DNA of 64,000 nucleotides from an uncultured Bacteroidales bacterium (GTDB lineage Bacteria > Bacteroidota > Bacteroidia > Bacteroidales > WCHB1-69), in the NCBI GenBank assembly GCA_946407715.1, contig CAMJPH010000005.1:1-64000 (forward strand), given 5' to 3'. Below are positions 1-7,703 of this stretch, piece by piece (position 1 is the first letter of the stretch; each line of letters opens with the position of its first letter). Both the position numbers and the translations under genes were made by a program. Below the pieces are notes generated by a model. The model did not search any database and had not been told where the DNA came from. It saw only the letters and a program-made list of their open reading frames with translations.

Positions 1-129
1 CTCTTGTCCGGTCTGGCACAATTGGCGAAAGCGGACGGCACACTCCATCCCGCCGCGAAACTGTACCTCCAAAGCTTAGGCCACGAACTGGGTTATGCGG
101 ATGATGCCCTGAAGATGCTTCTTGAGTAA
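1..129 (+). CDS. TerB-like protein, C-terminal fragment
   Basis: The window opens inside a gene read in frame 1, ending at TAA 127-129. The 42 visible residues include LAQLAKADGTLHPAAKLYLQ, which resembles the helical TerB/DjlA-type domain (a short 'A.ADG.ihp.E' segment followed by a helix). The start and any other domains lie outside the window. A palindromic repeat begins two bases after the stop. The family assignment rests on one short motif and is tentative. Confidence 0.5.
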   Translation, partial: LLSGLAQLAKADGTLHPAAKLYLQSLGHELGYADDALKMLLE

Positions 130-130
130 T

Positions 131-152
131 AGGGCCGTATCGCATACGCCCT
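131..152. repeat. Palindromic repeat, GTATCGCATAC family, copy 1
   Basis: Imperfect palindrome with core GTATCGCATAC and arms AGGGCCGTAT / ATACGCCCT (one extra C on the left). It starts two bases after the stop codon of the preceding gene. Related copies lie at 34003-34021 and 36648-36666. It may act as a hairpin at the transcript end. Confidence 0.75.
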
Positions 153-159
153 ACCATGT

Positions 160-183
160 GGAGACGCGGCGCGCCGCGTCTCT
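160..183. repeat. GAGACGC palindrome, copy 1
   Basis: Perfect 22-bp palindrome at 161-182 built from GAGACGCGGCG and its complement, with a G-T pair just outside. It shares its outer arm (GAGACGC...GCGTCTC) with the palindrome at 20208-20235. Confidence 0.75.
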
Positions 184-250
184 GCAATCCCCAAACCGGG
201 CGTTGACCCATCGCGGTCGGCGCCCGAGTTTTTCATATTGGATTATTTTG

Positions 251-259
251 TAATTTTGC
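251..259 (+). promoter_or_regulatory. Bacteroidetes -7 promoter element
   Basis: TAATTTTGC matches TAnnTTTGC and lies 28 nt before the ATG at 288. Confidence 0.6.
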
Positions 260-287
260 GGGGTTGAAAAATACATACAACTGAATT

Positions 288-1103
288 ATGAATAATAAGG
301 ACTTTTGGGATTCGGTAAACGCCATCATAGTGGAGGGCTTCACTCCCGAAGGTCTTCAGAAATTGGATGAATATGCGGAACAATTTGTCACAGGAAGGCT
401 TGTATATCAACGATTTTCACCGGCGGAACAGCATGGCTGCGCAGCGGGAGGTCCTGCACATGTTGTTGCATCCCTGCTCGCGGGAGCAGAAACTCATGCA
501 AATAGAATTGCTGCACAAGATGTCGGAGGATTCCAAAGAGAGCTCCAACAGGGAAAGGAACAAGCTGAAATCTTAGAACGATGGGCGAAAGCCATTGGTT
601 GTTGGACAGATGATGTGGACAATGCCCTCCAAAATGTTTTGGGAACGAAGATCGCTGAAGGCGGCGAGGCGATGGTATATGACCACGGAGCCACTTTAGT
701 GAAATCGATAGGACTTGATTATTTTGTACAGCCCATACTTGCACTTGACAGAATCACTTTGCATAACACTTGTTTTCCTGAAACAAAACTTTATGTCTTA
801 GGTTTTGGAAAAGCAGATGAAGAGTTTAAAATCATTGTAGAGCAAGCTTTTGTAAAGGGCACTCACGTCCCAGATAGTGAAATATCTACCTTTGCCCAAA
901 ACATGGGCTTCAAACAAATCAACCCCAAAAACTGGACATACGCCACCCCCGAAATATACTTGAGCGACCTCCATGATGAGAATGTGATTCGTTCCGAAGA
1001 GGGAAACATCTTCGTAGTGGACTGCGACATCCGCATCAACACACCAGAACTGCGTTGCGGGGGCGTGCGAGAACTGACGACGGAAGTGCGGTTCCGAGAA
1101 TAA
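288..1103 (+). CDS. Putative polyvalent-type protein kinase
   Basis: This 271-aa protein has an N-terminal helical part (about 1-120) followed by a degenerate kinase-like fold. There is a glycine-rich EGGEAMVY segment (124-131), a possible nucleotide-binding Lys139 in TLVKSIG, a catalytic-loop-like LSDLHDENV with D227 and N232 in D-x4-N spacing, and a DFG-like VVDCD at 243-247. As I recall it, the pattern is that of the putative polyvalent protein kinase family found on Bacteroidetes mobile elements. No transposase or integrase is visible nearby. The N-terminal segment EQHGCAAGG is likely conserved, but its role is unknown. The ATG at 288 follows a good -7 element. Substrate and kinase activity are inference. 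Confidence 0.65.
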   Translation: MNNKDFWDSVNAIIVEGFTPEGLQKLDEYAEQFVTGRLVYQRFSPAEQHGCAAGGPAHVVASLLAGAETHANRIAAQDVGGFQRELQQGKEQAEILERWAKAIGCWTDDVDNALQNVLGTKIAEGGEAMVYDHGATLVKSIGLDYFVQPILALDRITLHNTCFPETKLYVLGFGKADEEFKIIVEQAFVKGTHVPDSEISTFAQNMGFKQINPKNWTYATPEIYLSDLHDENVIRSEEGNIFVVDCDIRINTPELRCGGVRELTTEVRFRE

Positions 1104-1163
1104 TTATCTGCCCCTACAACTCCCCTACGCGCACCATGACCGAATCTATGGGTCATAGACTCC

Positions 1164-2045
1164 CTATTTCCCCCTCAGTGCCTCATCCCAATCTTCCGCT
1201 ATCTCTTTGCAAAATTCAATATCGGGATCGTTCGGGTCGTAGCTCTTGTCGATGCCGTACCATTCGAGCTCCTCTTTCTCTTCGGCGCTTTTTCTCTTTT
1301 TCTTCGCCATTTCCAACAGACGCTTGTAGCCCGGCACGCCGCCGCAATCCTCCGGCGGACACGCACCTTGGCCGTCCACGAATGCGATGCGGTGCTTTTC
1401 CCCTTTCTTGTAGGGACGTATGCCGACCACGCTGATATCGTGCCACCAACTGTCGCCGAAATCGTATTCGAATGTCATTTTGTCCTTCTCGGTCTTCAGC
1501 AAGTCCGAAAGCGTGTAGTCGGAATAGAGTTTCACGTTGCCGCGGAAACTCATGTCCACACTCTCCTCGTCGCTGTAGAACGTCTTGTTGTGCATGAAAT
1601 GGAACAGATGCACATCCTCCCAGCCCATGACGTCAATCAGGAGATGCCCGAGGAAGTCGAGCTCCACGTTGGAGGGGACCTTCAACTCGCGCCAGATATC
1701 GATGCCGATGTCGTTGAGCTTGATGCGAAGATGATACTCCGACACGTTCGTGCGCTTGAGGGTCGGTTTCTCGTAGGGACAATAGTCGTCATCATCGTAG
1801 TTATCGTCATCGTTGTAATTGCCGCCGTTTGTCAAAGGGGGCAAAAAGGCGAAGTTATCATCCACAGCGTCTCCGTCAGGAAGATTGTCACACTCTTTCT
1901 GCCACTCGTCCAAGATTATGTTGGCAAGTTTCACGGCAAGCTTGTCTCCATTGATCGCATTCCGGAAGATGCCAATGAAGCTTAACATAGCGGTTTTCCT
2001 TTTGAATATATCGTCAGATGGGATAGTTTCTTTTTTCTTTGCCAT
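1164..2045 (-). CDS. pRiA4b ORF-3-like family protein
   Basis: A 293-aa protein with a plasmid pRiA4b ORF-3-like domain over roughly residues 105-270. Diagnostic segments are YHLRIKLNDIGIDIWREL, GWEDVHLFHF, FEYDFGDSWWHDI and ACPPEDCGGVPGY. The family is common on plasmids and mobile elements and its biochemical role is unknown. A stretch of alternating Asp/Asn/Tyr lies at about 75-95. I chose the ATG at 2045 (MAKKKE) over an upstream in-frame TTG at 2075 because the TTG sits inside the likely -7 element. The next gene upstream on this strand is the 153-aa conserved protein. Confidence 0.75.
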   Translation of the reverse strand: MAKKKETIPSDDIFKRKTAMLSFIGIFRNAINGDKLAVKLANIILDEWQKECDNLPDGDAVDDNFAFLPPLTNGGNYNDDDNYDDDDYCPYEKPTLKRTNVSEYHLRIKLNDIGIDIWRELKVPSNVELDFLGHLLIDVMGWEDVHLFHFMHNKTFYSDEESVDMSFRGNVKLYSDYTLSDLLKTEKDKMTFEYDFGDSWWHDISVVGIRPYKKGEKHRIAFVDGQGACPPEDCGGVPGYKRLLEMAKKKRKSAEEKEELEWYGIDKSYDPNDPDIEFCKEIAEDWDEALRGK

Positions 2046-2381
2046 AAATTCTTTGTTTGAAGAATGAAATGACAAAAATACAAAAAATGTTGATTAGTCT
2101 TTCATCTCACCCTTGTATCCTCACCGCAACCGCATCAAAATCAGTTACATCCAGTAAATACGGATTAGATAGATTCGGTTGCCAAAGGTTTTATGACAAC
2201 TGAATCTGTCTCCCCCTACCCATAGGTTTCGCATATATCAGGCATACTGTTCCCATACTTAAGAGTATGGCTACACTATAGCATCTACTTGCCAGATGCT
2301 TGCCATTTACTTGGTTGTAGCGATGGAATGTGATGGAATTTGTGTGTTTTTACGAGCAGGAACGATGGAGGATTCGTTTTT
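2046..2381. other. Spacer with two small hairpins, no gene recognised
   Basis: About 336 bases without a credible coding sequence. Two adjacent perfect hairpins are visible: CCATACT/AGTATGG (2253-2270, 4-nt loop) and GCATCT/AGATGC (2281-2299). A -7 element for the pRiA4b-like gene sits at 2072-2080 on the minus strand. Otherwise I see nothing. Confidence 0.5.
2072..2080 (-). promoter_or_regulatory. Bacteroidetes -7 promoter element
   Basis: TATTTTTGT on the minus strand, 26 nt before the ATG at 2045. The last base deviates from the consensus. Confidence 0.5.
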
Positions 2382-2843
2382 TTACATGTCTCCTGACCAA
2401 CCGTGCCCCAAATCCCAATGTTCGTCATAAACAAACTCGAAATAAGGCAACGAGAATTCCTTTTCGAGCAATTCGGTCAGTTCGTCTTGAATAGGTTCAG
2501 CCCAATGTCCCACAAGCACGATGAACTTATTGATGTTCCAAGCTACTCTTCCGCGTGGGATTTGGGTGTAGTCGCCTTTGAATTTCGTATCTTCATGCGT
2601 GGCTTGGGCCTTGAAAAACTCCTTTGCCCAGATTTGTCGGTGCAGTTTCGGATAGTTGATGAAGGGCATCCCTTTGTCGGCGGCCTCTTCCACCATCTTT
2701 GGAGTCAGCTCTTGTTTGCAGACTCCGAAAAAGGTTTTGTCATTCAAGTCGTACCAAAAAATGCCCACACACGGCATCTGTTCGTCAAACGCCTTCATAC
2801 TCGCCATCTGTTCGGCCCGTTCTTTGTCGGATAATTCAGTCAT
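2382..2843 (-). CDS. Conserved hypothetical protein (153 aa)
   Basis: A soluble acidic protein without signal peptide or membrane segment. The sequence is rich in aromatic residues (GIFWYDLNDKTFFGV, GRVAWNINKFIVLVGHWAEP) and ends DEHWDLGHGWSGDM. I recognise the type from Bacteroidetes accessory regions but know no function. It has its own -7 element (2875-2883) and may be an accessory passenger together with the kinase-like and pRiA4b-like genes. Confidence 0.7.
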   Translation of the reverse strand: MTELSDKERAEQMASMKAFDEQMPCVGIFWYDLNDKTFFGVCKQELTPKMVEEAADKGMPFINYPKLHRQIWAKEFFKAQATHEDTKFKGDYTQIPRGRVAWNINKFIVLVGHWAEPIQDELTELLEKEFSLPYFEFVYDEHWDLGHGWSGDM

Positions 2844-2874
2844 CGTTCTGATAAAAGGTGATTCGTTTCGGACG

Positions 2875-2883
2875 GCAAATGTA
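2875..2883 (-). promoter_or_regulatory. Bacteroidetes -7 promoter element
   Basis: TACATTTGC on the minus strand, 31 nt before the ATG at 2843. Confidence 0.6.
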
Positions 2884-2906
2884 CAAATTTATTTCGGATA
2901 TTCGAA

Positions 2907-3635
2907 TTACTTGCACACCCAAAGCGTTCGAAAGGAATCTAACAAGAATTCCGCCACCCTCTCCCCTTGCGCCACCCTCTCCTCCAATGTCTCCAACGCC
3001 CGCCGTTTCACCGCATCATCCTCATTTTCGGCATGGTTGAGGATGAGGTGCCGCTCGTAGTCCACGGTAAACTCCGGGTGGCCTTGAAAGGTGAGGATGT
3101 GGTGGCCGATGCGAAAGCCCTCGTAACGGCAGAAATCGCTGGTGGCGAGGGGGATGGCACCTTCCGGCAGTTCCGTCACCTGGTCGTGGTGGTTGACGAT
3201 AAGGCGCATTTTCTTGTCGGGGAACCAGGGGAGCAAGTCCGCATCCAAAACCTCCATCTCGCGGATGCCCACACCCCAGCCGCCGGGGAAGCGCTCCACC
3301 CGTCCGCCCAATGCCTGCGCGATGACCTGGTGCCCGAAGCAGATGCCGACGAGGGGGATTTGCTGCTCCGCGGCCTTCCGAATCCACTCCTGCAAAGATA
3401 AGATCCACGGCAGGTCGTCGTAGGCGGCGTTGTTGGAACCTGTGATGAGGTAGAGCTCATCCGCGGCGGGATGTTCCGGCAATTCGCCGTCCAGAGTGCG
3501 AAACACCTTGAGGATGATGTTTGGGTCCACGGAATGGAACCGCTTCTCGAAAAAATATTCGTGGCTCGGGATGCTCTCTGGCAGCAGTCCGGCGAACGTG
3601 TCGCAAAGAAGGATGTTGATGATGGGTTGGTGCAT
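2907..3635 (-). CDS. Class I glutamine amidotransferase-like protein
   Basis: A 242-aa free-standing GATase1 domain of the type annotated as GMP synthase-like. The nucleophile elbow is VGICFGHQ (Cys after GI), and the His/Glu part of the triad is in TFQGHPEFT. The fold would release ammonia from glutamine or act on a gamma-glutamyl substrate. No partner synthetase domain is fused or adjacent, so the acceptor is unknown; gamma-glutamyl hydrolysis, as in PuuD-like enzymes, is an alternative. I start at the ATG at 3635, because the longer reading from TTG 3659 would overlap the -7 element. Confidence 0.85.
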   Translation of the reverse strand: MHQPIINILLCDTFAGLLPESIPSHEYFFEKRFHSVDPNIILKVFRTLDGELPEHPAADELYLITGSNNAAYDDLPWILSLQEWIRKAAEQQIPLVGICFGHQVIAQALGGRVERFPGGWGVGIREMEVLDADLLPWFPDKKMRLIVNHHDQVTELPEGAIPLATSDFCRYEGFRIGHHILTFQGHPEFTVDYERHLILNHAENEDDAVKRRALETLEERVAQGERVAEFLLDSFRTLWVCK

Positions 3636-3655
3636 GGGTTTGTTGATTTCAGACG

Positions 3656-3664
3656 GCAAAAATA
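3656..3664 (-). promoter_or_regulatory. Bacteroidetes -7 promoter element
   Basis: TATTTTTGC on the minus strand, 20 nt before the ATG at 3635. It supports that start. Confidence 0.65.
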
Positions 3665-3754
3665 CTTTTTTTCATCAAACTGCAACCTTTTGGATTTTTT
3701 GTGTCATATGAATAGACAAAAGAATTAATTTTATAGCGTTGTTTGCTTATCTTG

Positions 3755-4113
3755 ATGTTTAACGGACTCCGCACCAAGGTCGTCGGGAAATTCCTGCTTT
3801 TCCTGCTGGTCTTTTACCTGCTGTTCCGCAAGCCGAGGATGTTCAATGTCAGATGGATGCATATCGCGATATCCTTATGCTGGTCAAAAGACAATCTATG
3901 GTGCTCTCCATCACGATGATTTTCATTCTCATCGTCATCCACTTTTTCTCGTCGCATTACCTGCCGAACATCTTGTCCCAACATCTCACCTCGAACGACA
4001 CTTTGTACGGGCAGGGTAATTTTTTCGCCTTCGTTCCAACCATTTGTGATATTGCGTTCAATCTGGTTGCTTTTATCCTTTATCGCAGAGAGAAGAAACA
4101 ACAAAACCTGTAG
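3755..4113 (+). pseudogene. Small membrane protein, possibly frameshifted
   Basis: Two overlapping frames look like parts of one protein. 3755-3919 encodes MFNGLRTKVVGKFLLFLLVF and a further hydrophobic stretch. 3853-4113 (86 aa) encodes DILMLVKRQSMVLSITMIFI and a second hydrophobic segment near NFFAFVPTICDIAFNLVAFI, ending in a basic tail. Together they would form a three-helix membrane protein interrupted by a shift between about 3840 and 3860. Alternatively only the 86-aa product (ATG 3853) is made. There is no clear promoter and I do not recognise the family. It lies between divergent and convergent genes, so there is no operon context. Confidence 0.4.
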
Positions 4114-4120
4114 AATTGTA

Positions 4121-4261
4121 TCAAAACAGTTTCCGCAGATCCATTGTCAGGAACTCCTCTATGGGAAGACCGCCTTCGCCAATAACAAGGATTTCCATCA
4201 GGGCGTTGTTGTAAAACTGGAATTTCGGGATGCTGGCATTTCTGCGTGCGGCAAATTTCAC
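4121..4261 (-). CDS. Possible small coupled ORF after the hexosaminidase
   Basis: A 46-codon frame starts with GTG and overlaps the hexosaminidase stop by four bases (GTGA at 4258-4261), the geometry of translational coupling. It encodes a protein-like sequence (NNALMEILVIGEGGLPIEEF) without signal or membrane segment. A run this short can be open by chance and I recognise no family, so this is a weak call. Confidence 0.25.
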   Translation of the reverse strand: MKFAARRNASIPKFQFYNNALMEILVIGEGGLPIEEFLTMDLRKLF

Positions 4262-6087
4262 CGTGCCTTATCCGAGTACTGCAACCCTAACTTTTTCCAC
4301 ACTGGAACCTCCTTGGTCAGGATGATATTGTAAAACCGCTCGAAATCAGCTTTGAAGGCATCTTCGGTGGGCCAGTCAGGGTAGGCGTTCCAAGCACGCT
4401 CGGCCGTGCCGAGACCTTTGGGGAGCATCTGGTAGGTGGCGTCGGAGAAGCTGCGGAGCTGCGACGACCACAGCGCGGCCTCCACCCCGACGATGTCGCC
4501 GATATACTCCTTGGGCTGCAACGAGAAGGTTTTCCGCTCATCCACGTAGCCGGCCCAGTTGAGGCCGATTTCGAACGGACTGTCGTTGTTGGCCAAGTCC
4601 AAGTAGGTGTGGTCCGCGGGGGAAACCATCACGGGAAATCCCTCTATCCCCTTGGTATTCCATACGTTGAGGAAATAGAGCGATTTCCGCAAGCGCTCCT
4701 GCGTCTCGGGCGTCAAGTTGCGGGCGATGTCTTCCCAACCCGCCAGTTTGATGCCGCGCTCTTCGGCCAAGTCCAACATTCCGTTGATGAACTGATCCTT
4801 CAGCGCACGACGATCGCGGCCCGACCACGCGCCAGCAGGCACCTCGTCTCCGCCGATGTGGATGGCGGGCAACGGCACCCCGGCCTCGCGATGCAGCCGG
4901 ATCACCTCGTCGAAAACTTTTCCGTAGAATGTGTAAACACTTGGCAGATAGACACTCAGTACATTGTCGGTGAAGTCCTGCGCCGACCAATAGTGCGAGG
5001 TGTCGGCAGGATCCTGCAAGCGGTAGGTGGCGTCTCCCGTGCGTCGTTCGTAAGCCTGCATCGCCTTGATGGAGGCCCGCGAGTGTCCCGGCGTGTCGAA
5101 TTCCGGCACCACCCGGATGCGCCGCTCCCAAGCGTAACGGAGAATCCGCTGGTACTCCTCCGCCCTGTAATAGGTGCTGTAGCCGATGCGCCCGTTGCAA
5201 GTGGGCTTCAGAGCGGCGGTTTCCTGCAGGTTCCAGTCGGGCAGTTCGTGGTGCGCCCCGTATTCCGTAAGCTCCGGTAACCCGTTGATTTCTAAGCACC
5301 CCGACTCATCGTCCGCGATGTGGAAGTGCAGCGTGTTGAGTTTCCATTCCGCCATCAGGTCGAGGATGGCTAACACCTCATCCACCGTACGGAAGTCGCG
5401 CGCCACATCGAGCATGAACCCACGGTAGGGCATGTCGGGCCAGTCCTCGATGGTGAAGGGAACAAGCGGCTTCCACAGTTTCTCAAGGGTCATCTTCGCG
5501 TAAAAGGCACCGTCCTCATCTTCGGATTCCACCGTCACATTGTCGAAATCCCAAATTGTGATGCGGTACCAGCCGGCGGGGTGTTCGCCGCTATCCTCCA
5601 TCGGTTCCGTGCCAAAGTGCATGCGCTTCACCCGGGGGATGATGTCGCCAAAGGAAATCTCACCGCCACTGGAGGTATATCTGTTGGCAACAACGTCTGT
5701 ATCTTTCTGTTTAATAAAGTGATATGTCACTTTCATCGGTTGGTCGGATTTGCCCTTTTGCTGGAGGACGAAGCCTTTGGGCGCCCAGCCGTGTCGCGGC
5801 AGCGGCCGACCGAAGTACTTCAATGTGACCTTGCCGCTTTTCGGGATGTCGATGTACCAGGAAGTGCCCTGATAGTGGAGCATGGCGGGGCCTTCGATGT
5901 ACGTTTTGCCGTCGAAGAGCTCCTGAAACCAGACGCGGGAGCCTTTGGTCACGTTATGGAGCACGAGCGTGTGCAGCGCGTGGCCCGAGTTGTCCGCCGC
6001 ACCCTCCGTCCACTCAGCTTTCGGTGTCTGCGCAAAAACAACCGAGTAGAGCAGAAAAAATAGGAGTATGATGTTTTTTCTTCTCAT
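4258..6087 (-). CDS. Beta-N-acetylhexosaminidase, GH20
   Basis: A 609-aa secreted glycoside hydrolase. The signal peptide is RRKNIILLFFLLYSVVFA, then a small N-terminal beta domain, then a GH20 barrel from about residue 225 (MPYRGFMLDVARDF). Visible motifs are LHFHIADDESG, VVPEFDTPGHSRA, the catalytic Asp414-Glu415 pair in HIGGDEV, GLNWAGYV and ALWSSQL. The enzyme would remove terminal GlcNAc or GalNAc from chitooligosaccharides, host glycans or cell-wall fragments, in the periplasm or at the surface. The barrel is followed by only a short tail, with no binding module. I start at ATG 6087, which fits the signal peptide. It lies only six bases after a perfect -7 element, so the mRNA may be leaderless. 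Confidence 0.92.
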   Translation of the reverse strand: MRRKNIILLFFLLYSVVFAQTPKAEWTEGAADNSGHALHTLVLHNVTKGSRVWFQELFDGKTYIEGPAMLHYQGTSWYIDIPKSGKVTLKYFGRPLPRHGWAPKGFVLQQKGKSDQPMKVTYHFIKQKDTDVVANRYTSSGGEISFGDIIPRVKRMHFGTEPMEDSGEHPAGWYRITIWDFDNVTVESEDEDGAFYAKMTLEKLWKPLVPFTIEDWPDMPYRGFMLDVARDFRTVDEVLAILDLMAEWKLNTLHFHIADDESGCLEINGLPELTEYGAHHELPDWNLQETAALKPTCNGRIGYSTYYRAEEYQRILRYAWERRIRVVPEFDTPGHSRASIKAMQAYERRTGDATYRLQDPADTSHYWSAQDFTDNVLSVYLPSVYTFYGKVFDEVIRLHREAGVPLPAIHIGGDEVPAGAWSGRDRRALKDQFINGMLDLAEERGIKLAGWEDIARNLTPETQERLRKSLYFLNVWNTKGIEGFPVMVSPADHTYLDLANNDSPFEIGLNWAGYVDERKTFSLQPKEYIGDIVGVEAALWSSQLRSFSDATYQMLPKGLGTAERAWNAYPDWPTEDAFKADFERFYNIILTKEVPVWKKLGLQYSDKAR

Positions 6088-6093
6088 GTGGGT

Positions 6094-6102
6094 GCAAAAG
6101 TA
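6094..6102 (-). promoter_or_regulatory. -7 promoter element, near-leaderless geometry
   Basis: TACTTTTGC on the minus strand. Only six bases separate it from the ATG at 6087, which puts the expected transcription start at or within a few bases of the start codon. Confidence 0.65.
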
Positions 6103-6256
6103 CAATTTTTTATATACTGTTGTGAAAAACAAAAAACATCGTAACGAAAAGACCGACGAAACGGCAGGAAGAATCGCTGTTTCAAAACGTTGGTTCGTTG
6201 ATGCGCATGCCTCAATCACTAAACAATCCAACAGTTCAACAAATCAACTTTTTTAG

Positions 6257-6265
6257 TATCTTTGC
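6257..6265 (+). promoter_or_regulatory. Bacteroidetes -7 promoter element
   Basis: TATCTTTGC, 34 nt before the ATG at 6300. Confidence 0.65.
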
Positions 6266-6299
6266 CGCCCAATTTTCAGATATAAAAAAAGTTAACAAT

Positions 6300-7532
6300 A
6301 TGGAAAGAATTTCAAAGAGAGTGCTGGATATGCCGGCTTCAGAAACATTGGCCATGACCGCATTGGCACGTGAGTTAAAGGATAAAGGTCAGGATGTCAT
6401 CAGCCTGAGTATCGGTGAACCCGATTTCAACACACCGGAAACCGTAAAAGAATACGCTAAACAGGCTATCGATGACAATTTCACGCATTATCCACCAGTT
6501 CCCGGTTATGCCGACCTTCTGAAAGCCATCAGCCATAAGTTCAAGAGAGACAACAATTTGGATTACACTACGCAACAGATTGTCGTTTCCACAGGCGGTA
6601 AACAAGCCATCTACCAAACGGTCATGGCATTGGTGAACCCCGGTGACGAGGTGATTATCCCCACTCCTTATTGGGTTTCCTATCGTGCCATCGCGCAAAT
6701 GGCCGAAGCTGAAATCAAGTATGTCCCTTGCAAGATCGAGAACGATTTCAAGATTACGCCCGCTCAATTGGAGGCCGCCATCACCCCGAAAACCAAGCTG
6801 ATGATGTTCAGCAGTCCTTCCAACCCTACGGGTATGATCTATTCCAAAGAGGAACTCCGTGCCATCGCAGAGGTAGTCGCCAAACACCCGCAAATGATGA
6901 TCATGTCGGACGAAATTTACGAACACATCAACTTCGTAGGTGGCCACGAAAGCATCGCGCAATTCGATTTTATTAAAGATCAAGTGGTTACGGTCAATGG
7001 TGTGGCGAAAGGATTTGCCATGACGGGCTGGCGTATCGGTTTCATCGGCGCACCCGTGGAGGTGGCCAAGGCCTGCAACAAGCTGCAAGGACAGATCACT
7101 TCCGCCACCGGCTCCATCTCCCAACGCGCCGCATTGAGAGCCATGGAAATGGACCCCAAAACCTCGGAGGACATCATCAACATGCGGAATATCTTCAAGA
7201 TGCGTCGCGACATGGTCTATGACCTGCTGAAGCAAATCCCCGGTTTTGAGGTCACGCTGCCGCAGGGCGCCTTCTACTTCTTCCCGAAAGTGAGCAGTCT
7301 GTTCGGCAAACATGTGCCTGCTGACTCAAAATTCGCCGCCCAGTACAACAAAACGGTCCTCGAGAATTCCACCGACCTCGCATTCTACTTCCTGTTGGAC
7401 GCCAGCGTTTCCACCGTACAAGGCACCGCCTTCGGTGACGACGACTGCATCCGCCTCTCCTACGCCACCTCCGAAGACCGCCTCAAAGAAGCCTGCAAAC
7501 GCATCAAACAGGCCGTTGAAAATCTGAAATAA
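6300..7532 (+). CDS. Aspartate aminotransferase (class I PLP enzyme)
   Basis: A 410-aa fold-type I aminotransferase that would exchange aspartate and 2-oxoglutarate for oxaloacetate and glutamate in the cytoplasm. Signatures are SLSIGEPDFNTPE, the PLP-binding Lys237 in VAKGFAMTGWRIGF, SNPTG at the cofactor site and DEIYEHI. The C-terminal part carries an extra segment around AAQYNKTVLENSTDLAFYFL before FGDDDCIRLSYA. I start at ATG 6300 (MERISKR), which is preceded by a -7 element; a longer in-frame start would place the promoter inside the gene. The exact amino-acid range cannot be read from sequence. Confidence 0.9.
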   Translation: MERISKRVLDMPASETLAMTALARELKDKGQDVISLSIGEPDFNTPETVKEYAKQAIDDNFTHYPPVPGYADLLKAISHKFKRDNNLDYTTQQIVVSTGGKQAIYQTVMALVNPGDEVIIPTPYWVSYRAIAQMAEAEIKYVPCKIENDFKITPAQLEAAITPKTKLMMFSSPSNPTGMIYSKEELRAIAEVVAKHPQMMIMSDEIYEHINFVGGHESIAQFDFIKDQVVTVNGVAKGFAMTGWRIGFIGAPVEVAKACNKLQGQITSATGSISQRAALRAMEMDPKTSEDIINMRNIFKMRRDMVYDLLKQIPGFEVTLPQGAFYFFPKVSSLFGKHVPADSKFAAQYNKTVLENSTDLAFYFLLDASVSTVQGTAFGDDDCIRLSYATSEDRLKEACKRIKQAVENLK

Positions 7533-7576
7533 TAAAGAGCATAATTCCTTAAGCAGCCTCGAAGAGGCAAGACGCG

Positions 7577-7686
7577 CGAAGCGCAATTAACCCCACACAA
7601 GCGAAGCGCAGTGTGGGGGGCAAACAAAGAGGAAAAAGAACGAAGTGCTAATAACCCCCACACAATCGTCAGCGTTGTGTGGGGTT
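7577..7686. repeat. Duplicated hairpin-forming repeat before the C25 protease
   Basis: Two hairpins occur in tandem: stem CCCCACAC/GTGTGGGG at 7591-7618, and stem CCCCACACAA/TTGTGTGGGG within 7653-7686. Each is preceded by a related word (CGAAGCGCAATTAA and CGAAGTGCTAATAA), so about 24 bp is directly repeated. There is no T-run, so these are not classic terminators. They may shape the protease leader or be mobile repeat copies. Confidence 0.6.
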
Positions 7687-7703
7687 AACAAAACGAAAAA
7701 AAT

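Noticed and set aside
4121..4261. Joining the 46-codon frame to the GH20 protein by frameshift
   Set aside because: The GH20 domain is complete before its stop, and the short frame does not resemble the usual C-terminal module.
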